DNA from: Sipunculus nudus
Lineage: Eukaryota > Annelida > Sipuncula > Golfingiida > Sipunculidae
Assembly (NCBI GenBank): GCA_026874595.1
Contig: CM049317.1
Location: forward strand, 39,022,401-39,086,400
Reading direction: 5' to 3'
DNA length: 64,000 nt
Positions within the stretch are counted from its first letter, which is position 1; every line of letters begins with the position of its first letter. A program made the translations under genes and the position numbers. This document shows positions 57,872-64,000 of this stretch, one piece after another. The notes below the pieces were generated by a model. That model made no database searches. It had not been told where the DNA came from and worked only from the letters and a program-made list of their open reading frames with translations.

Positions 57872-58191
57872 TTTTGTTTATGGTCTGGACATTTAACCAA
57901 TCAAGGTGTTGTTCTCGAACCCCATCAAACACACACACACACACATATATATGAGTTTGTCGTGCGAGTCCATTTGGTATAAGTGTAGTATATTTGTCTT
58001 TTATATTGTGTTTTTAGCTCAGCTGACTGTAAGTCATCTGAGCTATAGCGATCACTCTTTGTCCGTCGTCCGTCCGGCCATCCGGCCGTATGTCCGTTAA
58101 CAAGGCACAAATCGTAAATCATGGAGTGTTTCATCAGTTTCTGCAGACTGGTGGCACCACCTGTATTTTTTTTTCGATTTCTTACGTTTTT

Positions 58192-61100
58192 AGCTCAGCT
58201 GACTATAAGTCATCTGAGCTATAGTCGTGGTCTTTTGTCCGTCGGCTGTCCTTCTTGCCGTCCGTCCGTCCGTCCGTCTTGCCGTCCGTTCCTTAAACTG
58301 GCACGTTTTGAAACCGTTGAACCTACGAATCTGAAATTCGGCATACCATTAGATGACCCCAAAATCTCCTACCATACCGAAAATTGGGTCACTAGGACTT
58401 CGTTCCTTCGAATTATTAAGGAAAAACCTCCGTTTTCCATTAAAAAAACCATTGTTACACTTCAAGACTGCCTTGTATCAAAACCACTGACCTGGTATTG
58501 ACCATTTTTAATATATTAATTCCTCTATATATTTCCTATGTACATACGAGAAATTAATTTGATATTTTTTTTAATTCTTGAAGTAATTGGCCCAAATATA
58601 ATGCACTTTGTAAAAATTCAGGAAATATATTTACTCCCTTAACTTGAGAATTGCTGAAGCTAGAGACAATCTTTCAGGTATATACCTATATTTAGTCAAG
58701 ATTCAATTGTATACCCAAAATTAGATCTGATTTTTTTAAGTTTTATTAGTTTTTAGCATAAATATAAAATCAGTACCTTAAATTTTGACCAAGATTTGAC
58801 CATGGCACATTTTATTCCTGTAACTGCTGTGGATTTAATTTTCACAGCATGTTACCATAAACATTTCATCTCTAAACATCTGAAATTTGAAACCAGTTGA
58901 TCAAAAACTGTTGATTTTATTCCAGTTTTCAAGCACCATGTAAAGTATTGTTTACATTAAACAAGTGTTATGCAATTCAGCTCCCTAGCTTCCCAGGCCA
59001 GCTCTCAGCTCCCAAATTTTGCATACAGTTAGATGTCCCCAAAACCCCCTACCATACCAAAGTTTGGTCACTAGAATTTCATTCCTTTGAGATGTTAAGA
59101 AAAAACTTTAATTTTCAATTAAAAACCCATTGTCATTGTTACACTTCAAGACTGCCTAATATCAAAACCACTGATCTGACTTTGATCATTTAAAATATAC
59201 ATGTTCTTAATATAAAATCAGTACCTTAAATTTTGGCCAAGATTTGACCATGGCACAATTTATTCCTGTAAATGCTGTGGATTTAATTTTCACAGGTTGT
59301 TACCATAAACATTTTATCTCTAAACATCTGAAATTTGAAACCAGTTGATCAAAAACTGTTGATTTTATTTCAGTTTTCAAGCACCATGTAAAGTATTGTT
59401 TACATTAAGCAAGTGTTATGCAATTCAGCTCCCTAGCTTCCCAGGCCAGCTCTCAGCTCCCAAATTTTGCATACAGTTAGATGTCCCCAAAACACCCTAC
59501 CATACCAAAGTTTGGTCACTAGAATTTCATTCCTTTGAGATATTAAGAAAAAACTTTAATTTTCAATTAAAAACCCATTTTCATTGTTACACTTCAAGAC
59601 TGGCTTATATCAAAACCACTGATCTGACTTTGATCATTTAAAATATACATGTTCTATTTATAGTCTATACACATGCCAGAAATGATGTGAGTATTGCGAA
59701 ATTGCTTTAAGTTATGGGCCGGAACATAATGCACTTTGTAAACAAGAAATATATTTACTCCCTTAATATGAAAATTGCTGAAGCTAGAGATTTTTTTGTC
59801 AGGGATATAATATTATATAATCAAGATTAAATTGTATACCCAAAATTAGTTCTGAACTTTTCAAAGTTTATAAGTTATTAGCATAAATATAAAATCAGTA
59901 CCTTAAATTTTGCCTAATTTTGATCATCGCATGTTTGTTTCCTGTAAGCACTGTAGATATAATTTTCATATCATGCAGAAATAAGGATTTCAGCTTGTTA
60001 GTTTTGAAAGTTGAAAGAAATTGGCCAAAAGCTGTAGCTTTTATTAAAGTTTTTATGAGACCATGTCAGACCCAGGCTCTTTCCAGCCCCTCTTCAGTCA
60101 CCTGTATGTCCTCAAGTTGACCTTTCAGGCCAATTATGCAGGCTTGACGCGGGGCATATACTTGCAGCTAGGCAGCTTATTGCTGGCCACAGCTGATCCA
60201 GGTGTCCAACCCAGCTCATCTGTTAGTTGTTTAGACCAACAGCATAACAATAAACAATGAATAAATAATTTTTTATAGGTTTATAAGAACAACTTTAAAA
60301 ATAATCAATAGAAAAGGAATTTAACAGTTGATGAGTAACACTAACAGGGAATTACCTTGCAGTTACTGATGTTTTATGGATTTTGTATGGATGGATGAAA
60401 ATGTATTCCAAGTAACACCATTGAGTCACCTATGGTATTTTTCTTTTCAATTTTAATAATGAAAAAAAAAATAATAAATTATATTGTTCTATACTATTAG
60501 GTATTAAATAAAGGAAATTAATGTTTGACAAAGATACAGTTGATAATATAAATGTAAATTCCCAGGTTTTTTCCAAGTGTTTCAGCTTGTTAATTTATAT
60601 TTATTTCAAATTTTTAAAAAAAAGTTAAAATATGTCAAAATTTTTAAACTTTACTCGGACAAGTACAGATTAAAGATGTCAATATGTCTCACTTATGACA
60701 TTTAGACACGTGGCTATAACAGCTGTCACAAGACTATTTAATTTATATTACTTAAAATTTATATTACTGGTTCCTATATTTCAGTTAATAAAATTAAACT
60801 TGCCCGTCTCTAGTTTTCTCATCGTATAATTTATAGGGTATTCTTATCCTTGGATTACTTTTTACACATATAATGGTTTCATAGCTGAGATACTTCAAAT
60901 TTTTTTCTGATACATTTTTATTTAATAAAAAAAATTGAATATGATAAAAAATCAGATCTTAGACAAATTCTCATTATGATTTCTTTAATGTTAATAATTG
61001 TCATAAGACTCTTGCTATGTCTAGTGTGTAGATTGATGTGAAGGTAGTCCAAAGTGAATATTATAGTTTTATTTTTTAATATAAATAAAATTCATAAAAC

Positions 61101-61740
61101 CAGGTACTTATGATCATTATTTAAATTTGTGATATTTGTTTATTCTGGATTCTCAAGAACTATGCTGGAACTGAATAAATACCAGACACGGTGCAGTACT
61201 TTGCAAATGTATTTGAATGCAAATATGAATATGTACTCCTTAATTTCATGTATAAGGATAGTAATACAGGTAAAAATTAAAGTGTTTGAATACAAATGCA
61301 TTCATGAATATATACTATAATATTATTTTAATAATCATTTATTTCGATTATATTATTTAAAAAATTTTGATGAAGAAAACATGGTACTGTTATTATTTTT
61401 AATTTAAATTATATTTGACATTATATTTGTTATTAATTTTTAATAGATAGTTCAACTTTTCAAATACTTCTGCTGCAATGTAGGTAAAGTTTTATGGCCA
61501 AGTCAAAACCTATGTGATAATAGCACACCATTTCCAACTGTAAATAATATTAATGACATCAATCCTTTTCCCTGTCTCCAAGGATATTATCAAAATCTTG
61601 CATAACTTGAGTTAAACACTATCAACTCATAATAGAGCTTATATTACCTCACAAAACCAGCCTTTGCCTACCTCCTCTTCCAAATCATATTTTGTGATCA
61701 TATATAAAACAGCTGAGCGCCGTGACCCATGGGTCGCTTG
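58192..61740 (+). mobile_element. Long family A repeat (3.5 kb), nested
   Basis: The left end AGCTCAGCTGACT-ATA-AGTCATCTGAGCT is a near-perfect hairpin (12 of 13 pairs). It is followed by four CCGT units (58247-58275). The 3' end is CAGCTGAGCGCCGTGACCCA, TGGGTCGCTTG. It contains a 448-bp tandem pair, a segment shared with 22400-22735 and one shared with 26510-26918. GCTCAGCTGA near the left end and TCAGCTGAGC-type sequence near the right form the subterminal inverted repeat. No ORF longer than about 125 codons and none recognisable. Confidence 0.8.
58763..59645. repeat. 448-bp tandem duplication inside family A
   Basis: 58763-59210 and 59211-59645 are about 97% identical by eye (AAATCAGTACCTTAAATTTT ... 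CAATTCAGCTCCCTAGCTTC ... CAAAACCACTGATCTGACTT). A third, partial copy starts at about 59885. Matching 81-codon open frames at 58948 and 59396 are simply the duplicated segment. Confidence 0.9.
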
Positions 61741-61744
61741 TTTT

Positions 61745-63000
61745 TCTCTATTTTTGAGACCTCAAAAGATGCCGTCTTCCGTTAAGAGGGCACAAATCGT
61801 AACGGCTGGACCTGGAATCTTCTCACTTTACATCCAGAGAGGTCCATGAAAAGTTTTCTTGGAAACCTGGAATAAAGTCCCTGTTACCTATACTCTTCCA
61901 GCTATGGGGCTCCGAAGTACCCCCCCGAATAATGAAAAATTTGATACAAAAGCTCAAGTATCTGAACAACTAATGCATTGATCACCATGATTCTTTGCAT
62001 GGATATTAATCATGGAGTGTTTCATCAGTTTCTGCAGACTGGTGGGGTCATCTGTATTTTTTAAATTTTTTTTAACGATTTTTTTTTCTCTATTTTGAGA
62101 CCTAAAAAGATGCCGTCATCTGTCAACAGGGCACAAATCGTAACGGCTGGACCTGGAATCTTCTCTCTTAACATCCAGAGAGGTCCATGAAAAGTCTTCT
62201 TGGAAACCTGGAATAAGGTCTCTGTTACCCATATTCTTCCAGCTATGGGCCTCCGAAGTACCCCCCAGAATAATGAAAAAATTGAAACAAAAGCTCAAGT
62301 ATCTAAACAACTAATGTATTGATCACCAAGATTCTTTGCATGGATATTGATCATGGAGTGTTTCATCAGTTTCTGCAGACTGGTGGGGCCACCTGTATTT
62401 TTTCGATTTTTTACGATTTTTTTCTCTATTTTTGAGACCTAAAAAGATGCCGTCATCTGTCAACAGGGCACAAATCGTAACGGCTGGACCTGGAATCTAC
62501 TCTCTTAACATCCAGAGAGGTCCATGAAAAGTCTTCTTGGAAACCTGGAATAAGGTCTCTGTTACCCATATTCTTCCAGCTATGGGCCTCCGAAGTACCC
62601 CCCAGAATAATGAAAAATTTGATACAAAAGCTCAAGTATCTGAACAACTAATGCATTGATCACCATGATTCTTTGCATGGATATTAATCATTGAGTGTTT
62701 CATCAGTTTCTGCAGACTGGTGGCGCTAACTGTATTTTTCGATTTGTACTATTTTTTTTCTCTATTTTGAGACCTTAAAAGATGCGGTCATCTATTAACA
62801 GGGCACAAATCGTAACAACTAGACCTAGAATCCTTTTTCTTAAAATGCTGGGAGGGCTATGAAAAATCTCCTTGGAAACCTAAATTAGATCTCTGTCACT
62901 CATATTGTCTGAGCTATGGGGCTCAGAAGTAACCCCCCCCCCCAGAATAATTGAGATTTTGATACCAAAGTAGGGCACAAATCATAACCATGGGGCCCAG
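61745..63000. repeat. About 337-bp family A modules, 3.7 copies
   Basis: GCACAAATCGTAAC recurs at about 61790, 62131, 62468 and 62804. Each module has GGACCTGGAATCTTCTC, CATCCAGAGAGGTCCATGAA, TCCGAAGTACCCCCCAGAAT, TTTGATACAAAAGCTCAAGT, a GGTGG-type palindrome remnant and a T-rich end. Adjacent modules are closer to each other than to those at 22870-23470 or 19345-20300, so amplification occurred within this copy. Confidence 0.9.
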
Positions 63001-63376
63001 AATCTTCTTACTTGATATCCTGAGAGTTCCTCAAAAGTTCTTCCCAGAACACTGAAATTGGGTCACAGTGACCTATATTCTCAGAATTTTGGGGTATGTT
63101 TGAGCACCCCAGAAATAATGCAAAATACACACAAATTGCCAGATTCATCATGAAAGGCTGGTTGGATTGTCATCAAATTTGTTGTGCTTATGGGTCTTGA
63201 TGAACTTAAGCTAATATGCATGAACATTGATGCCACCTATCTTAATAAGTTGTCTGTGCAAGGACTTATTATCAAGATGTCAGTCAGCTGAGCGTCATGA
63301 CCCATGGGTCACTTGTTATAGTATATGTGTATTTTTATATCATATGTGTATACAACTGACTGTTCACTGTATCCAG

Positions 63377-64000
63377 GACCCTATTAGAAAACAGCACACT
63401 GTGATGAATGGGCATCCTGAAATGTTTGTCATAAGTAACAAAGCAACACCTACAGAAGACCTTGGTCTACAAAGCTCAGCAGAGTCAAGTTCTTCCGCTT
63501 ATGTCAATACAAATGGACTTATTGATATTCAATCAAAAAGTCGTGTCTTAATATTTGGTGATTCCTTAGTGAGAGACTCCTATTCCAGTGTGGCTAACCA
63601 TTTATGTGACAAGAAAATTTCTGTGTTAAGTACTAGTGGGCTCACACTTGATGATGCTTTGTCCAAACTACCAAAAACTGCAAAAGATTTGTCAAATGAT
63701 GATTGTTTAGTGGTTCAAGTAGGCACAAACAACGTTTATCGTGATGACACCCTAACCTTTGTTAACAAATACACTGACATGCTGCAAAACACTAGAAGCA
63801 GCACCAACTGTAAAATTGTCAGTTTGGCAATCCCTAAATATTTACATGACAACATTGTAAATAGAAAAATCACCATTATAAACAATGAACTGAGAAAGAG
63901 ATGTGAATCCCTTGAGAATATCATATTTTGTGACTGCTCACCACCTTTGAAAAGGTCATACTATCGATATGATGGTATACATTTGAGTAAATTCGGCACA
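63377..64000 (+). CDS. SGNH/GDSL-hydrolase-like domain, partial at window edge
   Basis: An open frame continues to the last base. A splice acceptor is plausible at 63376 (CACTGTATCCAG|GAC); alternatively the start is the ATG at 63404 or 63422. After a Ser-rich linker the sequence has the SGNH blocks in order: VLIFGDSLVRD (catalytic Ser, block I), STSGLT (block II Gly), VVQVGTNNVY (block III Asn) and DGIHLSKFG (block V Asp/His). The fold is that of esterase/lipase-like SGNH hydrolases. Such domains occur in invertebrate proteins of unknown function and in ORF1 of some CR1/L2-type LINEs, and the sequence cannot distinguish these. It starts about 60 bp after the 3' end of a family A repeat. The substrate is unknown. 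Confidence 0.75.

Larger units (their letters stand above)
58016..63315 (+). mobile_element. Family A repeat split by a nested family A insertion
   Basis: The left hairpin starts at 58016 and runs to the T run after CGATTTCTTACG at about 58186. It is interrupted by the element at 58192-61740. It continues from TTTTTCTCTATTTTTGAGAC (61741) through 337-bp modules to the 3' terminus CAGCTGAGCGTCATGACCCA, TGGGTCACTTG at 63315. The rejoined sequence across the break (TTACG, T run, CTCTATTTTTGAGACC) is the normal sequence found between modules at 62413-62438, proving the interruption. Confidence 0.8.

Noticed and set aside
58948-59641. Two near-identical 81-codon open frames as a tandem gene pair
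   Set aside because: They lie in a 448-bp duplicated non-coding segment of family A and have no recognisable domain.
62116-62647. Similar peptides of 62-83 residues (GNRDLIPGFQEDFSWTSL-type) in several 337-bp modules, also at 20007 and 23161
   Set aside because: Other modules have stops or frameshifts in the same place (for example TGA in the module at 61745-62085 and in the one near 19470), and the poly-C run shifts frame between copies. Passive retention in recent duplicates explains it.

Overview
The window reads as nuclear DNA of an invertebrate animal, most likely a bivalve or related mollusc. It is AT-rich and gene-poor, and it is crowded with short tandem arrays, small DNA transposons, tRNA-derived SINEs and a repeat style I associate with bivalve genomes. 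The species assignment is an inference. The only complete gene I can support is a PAQR-family seven-helix receptor (membrane progestin receptor type) at 33495-34505 (+). Its coding region is one exon, with a 3' splice site 20 bases upstream of the ATG. A second coding segment runs off the right edge (63377-64000, +) and encodes an SGNH/GDSL-hydrolase-like domain. A decayed Mutator-like transposase lies at 53254-54597.

Layout. 1-6.2 kb: a long-TIR MITE, two tRNA-like SINE copies and a fragment of repeat family A. 6.3-16.7 kb: four unrelated minisatellites (25, 37, about 44 and 49 bp units), a SINE, and two hAT-type elements with perfect 8-bp target duplications. 16.7-29.5 kb: sparse DNA, then nested copies of families A and B, a 22-bp array inside a TIR element, and a pogo/Tigger-like element flanked by TA. 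28.5-33.4 kb: a 25-bp GATATC minisatellite split by two insertions, immediately upstream of the receptor exon. 34.5-37 kb: a (TA)n run, a very homogeneous 59-bp array and a 26-bp array with 280-bp higher-order structure. 37-42 kb: little recognisable. 42.3-51 kb: a family A copy followed by arrays of 31 (with 155-bp higher-order units), 64, 24, about 20, 31 and 48/45 bp. 51-56 kb: SINE and tRNA-like relics, the Mutator pseudogene and an LTR-like pair. 56.5-63.3 kb: three more family A copies, one nested inside another.

The most interesting material is a pair of dispersed, apparently non-coding repeat families. Family A begins AGCTCAGCTGA and family B begins AGCGAACC. Both have subterminal inverted repeats of about 10-11 bp, a hairpin next to a 3' end reading CTTG, and insertion into runs of T. 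A nested pair at 58016-63315 reveals an interrupted target inside the window. The architecture resembles Helentron-associated elements (HINEs), but no Rep/helicase gene is present. Members carry internally amplified modules (about 337, 278, 155 and 448 bp). Three family A copies carry a perfect AGGTCAnnnTGACCT palindrome, the consensus nuclear-receptor IR3 (estrogen response element). By hand tally roughly 30% of the window is tandemly repeated. Boundaries and copy numbers were counted by eye.
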